This document shows, one piece after another, positions 9,657 to 17,421 of a DNA stretch of 64,000 nt (position 1 is the stretch's first letter; each line of letters starts with the position of its first letter). Below the pieces are notes generated by a model. The model searched no databases, was not told where the DNA came from, and saw nothing but the letters and a program-made list of their open reading frames with translations. The stretch comes from Mycobacterium sp. GA-1285. Its GTDB lineage: Bacteria > Actinomycetota > Actinomycetes > Mycobacteriales > Mycobacteriaceae. Location of the stretch: contig NZ_LQIS01000012.1 in assembly GCF_001499905.1 (NCBI RefSeq), positions 124,001-188,000 of the forward strand, read 5' to 3'. A program made the position numbers and the translations under genes.

Positions 9657-10676
9657 CTACTGGCCCGCGGCCCGCGGCAGGTCGAAGTGCCGCGCGAACG
9701 GTGCGTAATCCAGGTGCTCGAAGATCGGATCCTCGTCGTCGATCTCCAAGACCACCGAACCGGGCCGCCGCAAGCGGGCCGGTACCACGTCGAACTCGTG
9801 GTCATCGGTGTTCTCGACACCCAACCGGGAGCGGGCGATGCGCTGCGCACGCCTGCGACGCAGCCGCTCCTCGATCCGGGTTTGCCGTCGCAGGTAGCCC
9901 AGGTACAGCACCGTGAAACCGCTGAGTACCCCACACAGCCACCACATCGTCGGGCTCAGTGTGAACGCCGCGGCAACCGACGCCACCAGCAGCACGCCGA
10001 GCGTAGTCAGCATCCGCTTGCGAAACCGGTACTTGCGCTCGCTCACCGCGGCGGCGGTCTTCGACTCGTACCGGCGTCGGCGCGCCTCGGACAACGAGTC
10101 TGCCATCCGCAGGTCCGTTTCGGACGGCGCCTCGAGGCCAGATGAATCGTCGACGGTGTCGTACTCGTCGTCCGAATCATCGGGTTCCGGTTCGGGTTCG
10201 TGTTCGGGTTCGGCGCCGTCGTCCTCGACGGCTGCCTCGTCGACGGACTCGCCGGCCGGCTCCTCGAATTGCAGTGTGAGCTCGTCCTTTTCGGGTTCCT
10301 GCCGATCCGACCCCCCAACCGGCAGGGCGCCCGAGTCTTCGCCGATGACATCGACGTCGAGGTAGTCGGGTTCCGCGCTTTCTTCGACGTCGACGGCCGC
10401 GACGCGCACCACCGCTCGGCCCACGGGTTCCGGTTCGATCTCCTCGTCGAGGTCTTCTTCGGACGGGCGCCAGTCCGGATCGCTGGCATGGCCGGCTGCC
10501 GGGCCGCGACGTTTCAGCAGTCGCGCGTTGCGGCCGCTGTTGAGCACGCGCGTCGCCAACGCGACATCACTGGTCCGGCGCACGGTGTCGCGCTTGCTGA
10601 TCAGCATCGGCACGAGCACGAAGAGCCAGAGGACGACGAGGGATATCCACAGAAGAGATTGGGGGATGCTTGGCAT
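9657..10676 (-). CDS. sepX: SepX/GlpR divisome membrane protein
   Basis: The protein has 339 residues. It starts with one transmembrane helix (about residues 6-26, LLWISLVVLWLFVLVPML), then a basic stretch, a long acidic and disordered middle rich in Glu, Asp and Pro, and a hydrophobic hairpin at about 222-265. A short C-terminal domain ends it. This layout matches actinobacterial SepX, called GlpR in corynebacteria, a membrane receptor for the gephyrin-like protein Glp that works with FtsZ and the elongation machinery. The glp homologue is two genes upstream in the same direction, as in M. tuberculosis (Rv0994-Rv0996). Confidence 0.82.
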   Translation of the reverse strand: MPSIPQSLLWISLVVLWLFVLVPMLISKRDTVRRTSDVALATRVLNSGRNARLLKRRGPAAGHASDPDWRPSEEDLDEEIEPEPVGRAVVRVAAVDVEESAEPDYLDVDVIGEDSGALPVGGSDRQEPEKDELTLQFEEPAGESVDEAAVEDDGAEPEHEPEPEPDDSDDEYDTVDDSSGLEAPSETDLRMADSLSEARRRRYESKTAAAVSERKYRFRKRMLTTLGVLLVASVAAAFTLSPTMWWLCGVLSGFTVLYLGYLRRQTRIEERLRRRRAQRIARSRLGVENTDDHEFDVVPARLRRPGSVVLEIDDEDPIFEHLDYAPFARHFDLPRAAGQ

Positions 10677-10897
10677 GTCGCCTGCTCCTTTCCCCTAAAG
10701 GCTAGGTCTGTGACCTGCGCATCCGTGGGCGGCGCGCCGAAGCAATTACACACCTGTAATTCACCCAAGACAAGCACCAACAGTCACAAATGTCACATTC
10801 GTAACAGCCAAGAGCGTTCGCCTTTCTCGAGACGTACACCAGGGTGGTGCTTCGCCGCGGTTCGCGACCCTGTTGTACGTCTCGCGAAATCACGCGT

Positions 10898-11551
10898 CTA
10901 CGCCCACTCGGCGCGCCCCTTGCGCACCAGCGTGGCGGCCGCCGATCCGTTGAGCTCTTCGATCGTGATGGCCACCAGCAGGTGATCGCGCCAGGCGCCG
11001 TCGACGTCGAGATACCGGCGCAACAGCCCCTCCTCGCGAAAACCGACCTTCGCCAAAACCGCACGGCTGGCGGCGTTTTCCGGGCGTACGGTGGCTTCGA
11101 CCCGGTGCAGGCCTACCGGACCGAAACAATGGTCGACGCCCAACGCCAGGGCAGCGGTCGCGACGCCGCCACCGTTCACCGCCTTGGCCACCCAGTACCC
11201 GATCCAGGCCGAGCGCAGCGCGCCATGGGTGACGTTGCCGATCGTGAGCTGACCGCAGAACTGGTCGTCCAACTCGATCACGAAGGGCACCATCCGACCC
11301 TTGCGCGCCTCAGACCGCAGCCCCGAACACACCGAGGGCCACGACGTGATCGCGTGGCGCGTCTCCCAGTCCACCCCGGCAGCCGGTTCCCACGGTTCCA
11401 GGTGGGCGCGGTCGGCCAGCCGGATGCGGCTCCATTGCGCACCGTCTCGCAGCCGGACGGGACGCAACCGCACCACGCCGCCCGCCACACGTAGCGGTCC
11501 CGCGGACATCGGCCAGCCCGGATGTGCCGAACTCGACCGCCACAGGTTCAC
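10898..11551 (-). CDS. rimJ: RimJ-like GNAT N-acetyltransferase
   Basis: The protein has 217 residues and a GNAT fold of the RimJ/RimL type. It shows VRLRPVRLRDGAQW at the start, a beta-4 strand AWIGYWV, the acetyl-CoA loop region GGGVATAAL, the family motif GLHRVEATVRPEN-x-AS and VGFREEGLLRRYL. Relatives acetylate N-termini of ribosomal or other proteins, but substrates in this clade are not known. It sits 17 bp downstream of moeA1/glp and 221 bp upstream of sepX on the same strand, so it is probably in one operon with galU and glp. Confidence 0.85.
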   Translation of the reverse strand: MNLWRSSSAHPGWPMSAGPLRVAGGVVRLRPVRLRDGAQWSRIRLADRAHLEPWEPAAGVDWETRHAITSWPSVCSGLRSEARKGRMVPFVIELDDQFCGQLTIGNVTHGALRSAWIGYWVAKAVNGGGVATAALALGVDHCFGPVGLHRVEATVRPENAASRAVLAKVGFREEGLLRRYLDVDGAWRDHLLVAITIEELNGSAAATLVRKGRAEWA

Positions 11552-11568
11552 GTCGACACCCGCGCGGA

Positions 11569-12834
11569 TCAGCCGCGTTGTGCCAGAAATGCGACGTCGA
11601 CGATCTCGCCGGTGCGAACCGATTCGGCTTCGGTCGGCACGATGACGAGACAGTTCGCCTCGGCCAGCGTCGCTAGCAAGTGCGACGCGCCGGGCGCTCC
11701 GCCGAGCGCCTGGACGAGGTATTCGCCGGTGTCCTGATCCCGCAGGAGTTGACCGCGCAGATAGCCCGTCCGACCCGCGACCGACTCGATCGGCGACAAC
11801 GTGCGGGCCTGCACAATGCGGCGGTGCGCCTGCCGCTTGCCCAGCGACAGCCGGATCAGCGGACGCACCATGACCTCGAACACCACCAAGGCGCTGACCG
11901 GGTTGGCGGGCAACAGGAACACCGGCACGCCGTCGCGGCCCAACTGGCCAAACCCCTGCACCGACCCGGGGTGCATGGCGATGCGGGTCACCTCCATCTC
12001 CCCGAGCTCGGCGAGCACCGAACGGACCCCCTCGGCGGCCGCCCCGCCTACCGCCCCGGCGATGACGACCACCTCGGCGCGGTTGAGCTGACCCTCGACC
12101 ACTTCACGCAGCCGCTTGGGATCGGTGTCGACGATGCCGACCCTGTTCACCTCGGCACCCGCGTCGCGCCCGGCGGCGGCCAACGCGTAGGAGTTCACGT
12201 CGTAGACCTGACCATTGCCGGGCGTGCGGGAGATGTCGACGAGTTCACCGCCCACGCACATGACGGACAACCGCGGCCGCGGATGCACCAGCACTCGCTC
12301 CCTGCCGACCGCGGCCAGGAGGCCGACCTGCGCCGGTCCGATGATCGTGCCGGACCGCACCGCGACGTCGCCGGGTTGAACGTCGTCGCCGGTGCGCCGC
12401 ACATAGGCGCCCGACCGCACGCCACGCAGCACCCTGACCCGGGCATTGCCGCCGTCGGTCCAGCGCAGCGGGAGCACCGCGTCGGCCAGCGTCGGCATCG
12501 GGGCGCCGGTCTGGACGCGCGCGGCCTGGCGCGGCTGCAGCCTGCTGGGCGTGCGGGCGCCGGCCTCGATCAGTCCCATCACCGGCAGGCTCACTTCAGC
12601 ATCGGACGCCTCTTCCCCGTCCGCCGCGTTGCCGTCCTCGCCGACACCGAGCACATCGACGCTGCGGACCGCGTACCCGTCGATCGCGGCCTGATCGAAT
12701 CCGGGCAACGGACGCTCGGTGACCACTTCCTCGGCGCACATCAAACCCTGCGCCTCGGCTATGGCCACCCGTACCGGCCGCGGCGCCACCGCCGCAGCCG
12801 CGACTCGTGCCTGCTGTTCCTCGACCGAACGCAC
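11569..12834 (-). CDS. moeA1: MoeA/gephyrin-like protein (Glp)
   Basis: The protein has 421 residues with MoeA architecture: N-terminal MoeA_N region (GFDQAAIDGYAV), an MPT-binding domain with GNGQVYDVN, and C-terminal domain IV. Two positions differ from active molybdotransferases. The usual GDE-L motif reads GGELVDI, and the usual GGVS-x-G-x-x-D motif reads GAVGGAAAEG, so conserved acidic residues are missing. Its position next to sepX/glpR indicates the Glp subgroup, which in corynebacteria is a cell-division adaptor. Molybdenum insertion is the traditional alternative. The call to Glp is inference from context and these substitutions. Confidence 0.85.
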   Translation of the reverse strand: MRSVEEQQARVAAAAVAPRPVRVAIAEAQGLMCAEEVVTERPLPGFDQAAIDGYAVRSVDVLGVGEDGNAADGEEASDAEVSLPVMGLIEAGARTPSRLQPRQAARVQTGAPMPTLADAVLPLRWTDGGNARVRVLRGVRSGAYVRRTGDDVQPGDVAVRSGTIIGPAQVGLLAAVGRERVLVHPRPRLSVMCVGGELVDISRTPGNGQVYDVNSYALAAAGRDAGAEVNRVGIVDTDPKRLREVVEGQLNRAEVVVIAGAVGGAAAEGVRSVLAELGEMEVTRIAMHPGSVQGFGQLGRDGVPVFLLPANPVSALVVFEVMVRPLIRLSLGKRQAHRRIVQARTLSPIESVAGRTGYLRGQLLRDQDTGEYLVQALGGAPGASHLLATLAEANCLVIVPTEAESVRTGEIVDVAFLAQRG

Positions 12835-12861
12835 CGCACCCCTATCTATGCGTCGGGGCTG

Positions 12862-13773
12862 TCAGCAGTCGATCAGCCCCAATCGCTCCACCAACCACCG
12901 CCGGAGTTCCGGCCCGTAGTCATCGCGCTTCAACGCAAAGTCAACCGCAGCCTTGAGGTAGCCTCCGGGATTTCCGAGGTCGTGTCGAGAGCCGCGGTGG
13001 ACGACTACGTGCACGGGGTGGCCCTCGTTGATGAGCAATGCGACGGCGTCGGTCAGCTGGATCTCCCCGCCCGCGCCGCGCGGAACCCGCCGCAGCGCGT
13101 CGAAGATGGCCCGGTCGAGCACGTACCGACCGGCCGCGGCGTACGGCGACGGGGCGTCCTCGGCCTTGGGTTTCTCGTACATGCCCTTCACGCGCAGCAC
13201 GTTCGGGTTGTTGCTATCGGTGACGGGTTCGACGTCGAAGACGCCGTAGGCGCTGATCTCCTCGGGCGGCACTTCGATCGCACACAGCACCGAACCGCCG
13301 CGCTTGGCCCGCACCTTCGACATCGTCTCGAGCACGCCGGTCGGCAGCACGAGGTCGTCGGGCAGCAGCACCGCGATCGCGTCCTCATCGGGCCCCAGTT
13401 TCGGTTCCACACAGCTGACGGCGTGGCCGAGGCCCAGCGGCTCGGCCTGCACCACCGACTCGACCTTGATGAGTGCCGGTGCGCGGCGCACCTTCTCCAG
13501 CATCAACTTCTTGCCGCGCTCCTCCAACGTGCCCTCGAGCACGAGGTCCTCGACGAAATGCGCGACGACGCCGTCCTTGCCCTCCGACGTGATGATGATC
13601 AGCCGTTCCGCGCCCGCCTCGGCCGCTTCCGCGGCGACCAGCTCGATGCCCGGTGTGTCGACGACCGGCAGCAGCTCCTTGGGGACCGTCTTGGTGGCCG
13701 GCAGGAATCGCGTGCCCAGGCCCGCCGCAGGGACCACCGCCGTCTGGGGAATCGTGACGAGAGGCCGTGTCAT
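12862..13773 (-). CDS. galU: UTP-glucose-1-phosphate uridylyltransferase
   Basis: The protein has 303 residues and makes UDP-glucose from UTP and glucose 1-phosphate, feeding cell-wall and glycolipid synthesis. The nucleotide-binding motif is PAAGLGTRFLPATKTVPKE, with PKELLP following. Later motifs include EPLGLGHAV, VLLPDDLV and GRYVLD. Length is typical of bacterial GalU. It is the first gene of the leftward galU-moeA1-rimJ-sepX unit and diverges from the 5-formyl-THF cyclo-ligase gene across 75 bp. Confidence 0.95.
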   Translation of the reverse strand: MTRPLVTIPQTAVVPAAGLGTRFLPATKTVPKELLPVVDTPGIELVAAEAAEAGAERLIIITSEGKDGVVAHFVEDLVLEGTLEERGKKLMLEKVRRAPALIKVESVVQAEPLGLGHAVSCVEPKLGPDEDAIAVLLPDDLVLPTGVLETMSKVRAKRGGSVLCAIEVPPEEISAYGVFDVEPVTDSNNPNVLRVKGMYEKPKAEDAPSPYAAAGRYVLDRAIFDALRRVPRGAGGEIQLTDAVALLINEGHPVHVVVHRGSRHDLGNPGGYLKAAVDFALKRDDYGPELRRWLVERLGLIDC

Positions 13774-13848
13774 CGTTCACACACTAACGTCCATGGGCAG
13801 GTGGAACATTGCGAGGTCGGGCGTGCTGGGAGCGATTGGGGAGACGAC

Positions 13849-14463
13849 GTGAGCGCGACGAAGGCGGAGCTACGGGCCTCGATTGTGGTGGCCCGCCGGG
13901 CTCAGACCGCGCACGAGCACGACGCCGACGCGCACATGTTGACCGGCCATGTGACGGCGCTCGTCTCGGCCGAAGAGACCGTCTGCGCATATGTACCCGT
14001 CGGCTCCGAACCCGGCTCCCTCGAGATGGTCGACTCCCTTCATCGGCGCGGTGTGCGGGTGCTGCTGCCGGTCGCCAGGCGCGACGCCGCGGGCGTACCC
14101 CAGCCGCTGCAGTGGGGCCGATACGCGCCCGGCGAGTTGACGAAGGGACGGTTCGGCCTCCTGGAACCCGAAGAACCATGGCTGGCGCCCGAGACCATCG
14201 CGGTCGCCACCACGCTGCTGGTTCCCGCCCTGGCGGTCGATCGCAGCGGTGTGCGACTGGGCCGCGGTGCAGGATTTTACGACCGGTCCTTGCGGTGGGT
14301 GGCGGGGTCGGCGCGGCTCGTGGCGGTGGTCCGCGACGACGAACTCGTCGACCGGTTACCCGCCGAAGCACACGACGTGCCGATGACCCACGCGCTGACG
14401 CCGCGGCGCGGGTTGGTGGCGCTCGGCCGAAATGTCCCACGGGGAATGACGCACGCCACGTAG
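13849..14463 (+). CDS. 5-formyltetrahydrofolate cyclo-ligase
   Basis: The protein has 204 residues from the GTG at 13849, 5 bp after GGGGAG. The frame is open far upstream but the sequence there is antisense to galU and moeA1. It converts 5-formyl-THF to 5,10-methenyl-THF with ATP. The family motifs are present: an N-terminal KAELRASIVVARR segment, CAYVPVGSEP in the substrate loop, and GRGAGFYDRSL, the counterpart of the G-x-G-x-G-YYDR nucleotide motif. It matches Rv0992c by position. Confidence 0.9.
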   Translation: MSATKAELRASIVVARRAQTAHEHDADAHMLTGHVTALVSAEETVCAYVPVGSEPGSLEMVDSLHRRGVRVLLPVARRDAAGVPQPLQWGRYAPGELTKGRFGLLEPEEPWLAPETIAVATTLLVPALAVDRSGVRLGRGAGFYDRSLRWVAGSARLVAVVRDDELVDRLPAEAHDVPMTHALTPRRGLVALGRNVPRGMTHAT

Positions 14464-14468
14464 CGGTT

Positions 14469-14495
14469 CTAGCACTTGAGCCGGTAGAGTGCTAA
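14469..14495. promoter_or_regulatory. CIRCE element (HrcA operator)
   Basis: CTAGCACTT, a 9-bp spacer, then GAGTGCTAA. The CIRCE consensus is TTAGCACTC-N9-GAGTGCTAA, so the right arm is perfect and the left arm matches 7 of 9. It lies 27 bp before the GTG of the FmdB-family gene, so HrcA should repress that gene and release it on heat shock. Confidence 0.9.
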
Positions 14496-14522
14496 CAGTT
14501 TTGACCACCAGGGAGGGGTCTC

Positions 14523-14876
14523 GTGCCTACGTATTCCTATGCGTGCACCGAGTGCGGCGACAAGTTCGACGCGATCCAGGCGTTCAGCGACGCGTCGCTG
14601 ACCACGTGCAAGAAGTGCAACGGCCGCCTGCGCAAACTCTTCGGCAACGTAGGCGTGGTGTTCAAGGGCAGCGGCTTCTACCGCACCGACAGCCGTGAAT
14701 CCGCCAAGAGCTCGTCGAACGGCTCCGGTAACGGGTCCAGCGCATCGGAGTCGACGTCGTCGTCGGAGTCGACCTCGTCGTCGGAGAAGAAGTCGTCGGA
14801 CACGGCCGGGTCCAGCGCATCGACCGGCTCCTCGAGCTCGTCCAGCGCACCGGCAGCGGCCGCCGCATCGAGCTGA
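14523..14876 (+). CDS. ruc: FmdB-family zinc-ribbon protein, Ruc-like chaperone
   Basis: The protein has 117 residues from a GTG preceded by GGGAGGGG. The first 42 residues form a zinc ribbon with CTEC and CKKC pairs (PTYSYACTECG... CKKCNG), typical of FmdB proteins. The rest is a Ser-rich, acidic, disordered tail. The M. tuberculosis counterpart Rv0991c was reported as Ruc, a redox-regulated chaperone with an unstructured C-terminus, whose four cysteines bind zinc when reduced. The CIRCE operator just upstream supports a heat-shock role here. Chaperone function is inferred from that homologue. Confidence 0.88.
   Translation: MPTYSYACTECGDKFDAIQAFSDASLTTCKKCNGRLRKLFGNVGVVFKGSGFYRTDSRESAKSSSNGSGNGSSASESTSSSESTSSSEKKSSDTAGSSASTGSSSSSSAPAAAAASS
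14745..14786 (+). repeat. 18-bp tandem repeat in the ruc tail
   Basis: Two full copies plus a third start (unit TCGGAGTCGACGTCGTCG, one mismatch) encode repeated SESTSS blocks in the disordered C-terminus. The copy number probably varies between strains. Confidence 0.8.
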
Positions 14877-14945
14877 CGCTCCGAGTTATCCACAGGCGCG
14901 CGAGTATTCCGCCCGATCTCGCACTGCCTTGCCTAACTTGGCCGC

Positions 14946-15596
14946 ATGGGGGATTCACTCAACCCGTCGGCGCTGCATCGGATCACCGAGATCGTGCGGC
15001 CCGACTGGACGCGCACGGTGCTCGCCCGCCGCATCGCCGCGGGCGCTCTGGTGGTGCTCGCCGCAGTTGCCGCGGTGCGTCCCGATCCCGATGACCGGGA
15101 CGTCGACGCAATCGTCGCCGCCCGCGACCTGAGCCCGGGAAGCGAACTGGGCACTGGCGACGTTCGTGTTGAAAAGCGCGACGCCGCAACGGTTCCCGAC
15201 GGCATCCAGACCGATGTCGGCGCAGTCGTCGGCGCCACACTGGCCGGCCCCGTCCGCCGCGGCGAAGCGCTCACCGACGTCCGCCTGTTGACGCCGCGAC
15301 TCGCCGAAGCGGCGGCGGGTCCTACAGCGCGCATCGTGCCGCTGTCGCTCGATGCGACCGCGGTGCTCGATCTGATCCGGCCGGGCGACGTGGTCGACGT
15401 GTTGGCCACCAGCGAAGAAGCCGATACCCGCCCGCGGGTGGTGGCGAGCGACGCGATCGTCGTGTTGGTTTCTGAAAAGCCTTCGGGGACAGGCGCCGGC
15501 ACCGACCGCGTGGTTCTGGTGGCGCTGCCCGCCCACGCTGCCAACGAGGTAGCGGCCGCGACACTGGTGTCGACGGTGACGCTCACCCTGCACTGA
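14946..15596 (+). CDS. SAF-domain membrane protein (Rv0990c-like)
   Basis: The protein has 216 residues. One transmembrane helix lies at about 27-43 (ARRIAAGALVVLAAVAAV). A SAF domain follows at about 53-115 with VAARDLSPGSELG and GPVRRGEALTD, the pattern seen in CpaB/RcpC and flagellar P-ring proteins that bind envelope polymers. The C-terminal half has a second beta-rich region (LSLDATAVLDLIRPGDVVDVL). No pilus genes are nearby, so a role in Flp assembly is not supported. It sits between ruc and mscL as in other mycobacteria. The exact function is unknown. Confidence 0.78.
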   Translation: MGDSLNPSALHRITEIVRPDWTRTVLARRIAAGALVVLAAVAAVRPDPDDRDVDAIVAARDLSPGSELGTGDVRVEKRDAATVPDGIQTDVGAVVGATLAGPVRRGEALTDVRLLTPRLAEAAAGPTARIVPLSLDATAVLDLIRPGDVVDVLATSEEADTRPRVVASDAIVVLVSEKPSGTGAGTDRVVLVALPAHAANEVAAATLVSTVTLTLH

Positions 15597-15695
15597 AGCG
15601 CCGTTCCCGCACCGGTCATTTCGACCCTGATCGGCGGCAATACGGTTACCGTGCGTAACTGTCGAGCGCACACCACGGCAGGGAGGATCTGACAC

Positions 15696-16154
15696 ATGTT
15701 GAAGGGCTTCAAAGAGTTCCTCGCCCGGGGCAATATCGTCGACCTTTCGGTCGCGGTGGTCATCGGTACGGCGTTCACCGGGCTGGTCACCAAGTTCACC
15801 GATAGCGTCATCCAGCCGTTGATCAACCGTATCGGCGCGGGCGGCGAATCCGACTACGGCATTCTGCGCATCGGCATCGGCGGCGGTCAGACGATCGATC
15901 TGAACGTTCTGCTGTCCGCGGCCATCAACTTCATCCTCGTCGCGGCCGTCGTGTACTTCCTCGTCGTTCTGCCTTACAACCGGCTGCGCAAGAAGGGCGA
16001 GGTCGAGCAGGCCCAGGACACCGAACTGTCCTTGCTCACCGAAATTCGCAACATCCTGGCCGAGACCAACGGATCTTCGGGCGCACACAGCGCGGGTCCC
16101 GGCACCGGTCCCGAGCCAGACACCGCCAAGACCACCAGCGCTGACAGGTCATGA
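15696..16154 (+). CDS. mscL: Large-conductance mechanosensitive channel MscL
   Basis: The protein has 152 residues. The N-terminal amphipathic helix [13 protein letters not shown] leads into TM1 ([17 protein letters not shown]), a periplasmic loop, TM2 ([23 protein letters not shown]) and a cytoplasmic helix. This is the homopentameric channel that opens under membrane tension to release solutes on osmotic downshock. The tail after TM2 is disordered and Ser/Gly/Pro-rich, as in mycobacterial MscL. A strong hairpin follows 9 bp after the stop. Confidence 0.96.
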   Translation: MLKGFKEFLARGNIVDLSVAVVIGTAFTGLVTKFTDSVIQPLINRIGAGGESDYGILRIGIGGGQTIDLNVLLSAAINFILVAAVVYFLVVLPYNRLRKKGEVEQAQDTELSLLTEIRNILAETNGSSGAHSAGPGTGPEPDTAKTTSADRS

Positions 16155-16162
16155 AGAAAGCG

Positions 16163-16192
16163 AACAGCCCCCGGAGGTTTCCGGGGGCTGTT
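16163..16192. terminator. Intrinsic hairpin between mscL and mspA copy 1
   Basis: A 13-bp GC-rich perfect stem (16163-16175 with 16180-16192) around a 4-base loop lies between two convergent genes, so it can end transcription from both sides. No long T-run follows, as is usual in mycobacteria. A near-copy lies at 17371-17398. Confidence 0.85.
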
Positions 16193-16218
16193 GCGTTGCT
16201 CGGGAGAGAGTTTTCCAG

Positions 16219-16878
16219 TCAGTTCATGTTCCACGGCTCGCCGTAGGTGGTGACGCTGTCACCGGCCGACGAGATAAGCCGGGCGAACGGACGCAACAAC
16301 ACACCACCGGCAGCACCGGTCACCGTGCCGTGCGCATTCGACACCGCCACCCCGCCACTGGGACCGGCCACGTCCACCGAGAACGTCGCAACCTCCTGAA
16401 TACCCGGACCGTTACCGAGATCGGCGCTGATCGACACCCCGGGAAACAAGTTCGGCGTCGTGATGAAGTTCGTGCTACCAGGCTCGAACGCCAACAGAGG
16501 GTTCGCCGGAGCCTGATCGAACAAGATATTGGGCGTGGTGTAGCTGAAATTGATGCCCACACCCAACGACCACGGAAAGCCGATCTGATACCCCAGCTCC
16601 AAGGTCCCCTCGAACTCATCAGCACCCGGGCCGGCCACGATGTACTTCGCCCGACCACTGTGGAACCACTCACGAGTCAGCCGGTTGCGGTCAAGAGGAA
16701 ACACCCCATTGAGAAAGGTGTCCCACTGCTGAATCGTCAACGTCCGGTCTTTGCCATCGACCAGACTCAACTCATTGTCCAGCCCCGCGTGAGAGGTGCC
16801 CGTACCCACAAACAACGACCCGACGGCCCCAGCTATCGCCAAAACCAACGCGACCAGCACCCGACTGAATACCTTCAT
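16219..16878 (-). CDS. mspA: MspA-family outer-membrane porin, copy 1
   Basis: The protein has 219 residues. A signal peptide of 31 residues ends SHA, before mature GLDNELSLVDG. The mature protein follows MspA almost throughout: QWDTFLNGVFPLDRNRLTREW, GADEFEGTLELGYQIGFPW, and the C-terminus GDSVTTYGEPWNMN. MspA forms an octameric pore for small hydrophilic solutes across the mycolate membrane. The constriction loop differs: MspA has DDGD at mature positions 90-93, here Asp90-Gln91-Ala92-Pro93, followed by a divergent segment to Phe100. The pore should carry less negative charge at its narrowest point. Confidence 0.95.
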   Translation of the reverse strand: MKVFSRVLVALVLAIAGAVGSLFVGTGTSHAGLDNELSLVDGKDRTLTIQQWDTFLNGVFPLDRNRLTREWFHSGRAKYIVAGPGADEFEGTLELGYQIGFPWSLGVGINFSYTTPNILFDQAPANPLLAFEPGSTNFITTPNLFPGVSISADLGNGPGIQEVATFSVDVAGPSGGVAVSNAHGTVTGAAGGVLLRPFARLISSAGDSVTTYGEPWNMN

Positions 16879-17038
16879 GATCTCCCTAGCTGAGTCGATG
16901 CGCGTCCCCTGTGAACACGCAACTGTGTGTCAGTTCGTGGTTGGCGCTTCTGCCACGAAAACGACGCAGGAGTCAATTTGAGCAAACGAGAGAACCTCGG
17001 GTGCCGCTCTGCCGTTGAGCCCGTGCGTTGACAGGAGG

Positions 17039-17067
17039 AACATAACGGTGCCGGAGAGAACCGGCAA
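17039..17067 (-). promoter_or_regulatory. Predicted promoter of mspA copy 1
   Basis: On the minus strand TTGCCG (17062-17067), a 17-bp spacer and TATGTT (17039-17044) give a SigA-type promoter. It implies a leader of about 150 bases before the ATG at 16878. The same hexamers and spacing recur upstream of copy 2. Confidence 0.7.
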
Positions 17068-17370
17068 CGCGAGCGTGAGGTCTGCGCCCGGGCAGGACTT
17101 CTGATCCGCGCGAATCGCCCGCTTGCTGTCACCGCGCGAATAACGCTGCAGCAGGCGGATTCCGCGCGATCTCGGACGTACTGTAGGGGCCCGAGCTCGC
17201 AGTTCACTCGCGCCAGGCCACCGCGGCCGTGTGCTGCAGCACATTGGAGCTCGGCGGCCAGCTCGATCACAATCTCGTCGTTGTAACACGTTGTGATCAA
17301 GATCACCAGCAAAGCGCTTCTGCTGTTTACCCGATAGCAATGTCCCGTTCCATCTCCGGCCAGATACAGG

Positions 17371-17398
17371 ACAGCCCCCGGAGGATCCCGGGGGCTGT
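17371..17398 (-). terminator. Hairpin terminator after mspA copy 2
   Basis: An 11-bp stem (17371-17381 with 17388-17398) with a 6-base loop lies 23 bp after the stop of copy 2. It is the duplicate of the hairpin at 16163-16192 and separates copy 2 from the copy 1 promoter. Confidence 0.8.
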
Positions 17399-17421
17399 TG
17401 TGTTGCTCGGGAGAGCTTTCG

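Noticed and set aside
11680..13848. Upstream extension of the 5-formyl-THF cyclo-ligase frame over moeA1 and galU
   Set aside because: Antisense to two well-supported genes and low-complexity. The GTG at 13849 with a good ribosome site is the natural start.
16875..17340. Minus-strand frames between the two porin genes
   Set aside because: They overlap the predicted promoter and leader of mspA copy 1 and have no recognisable sequence.
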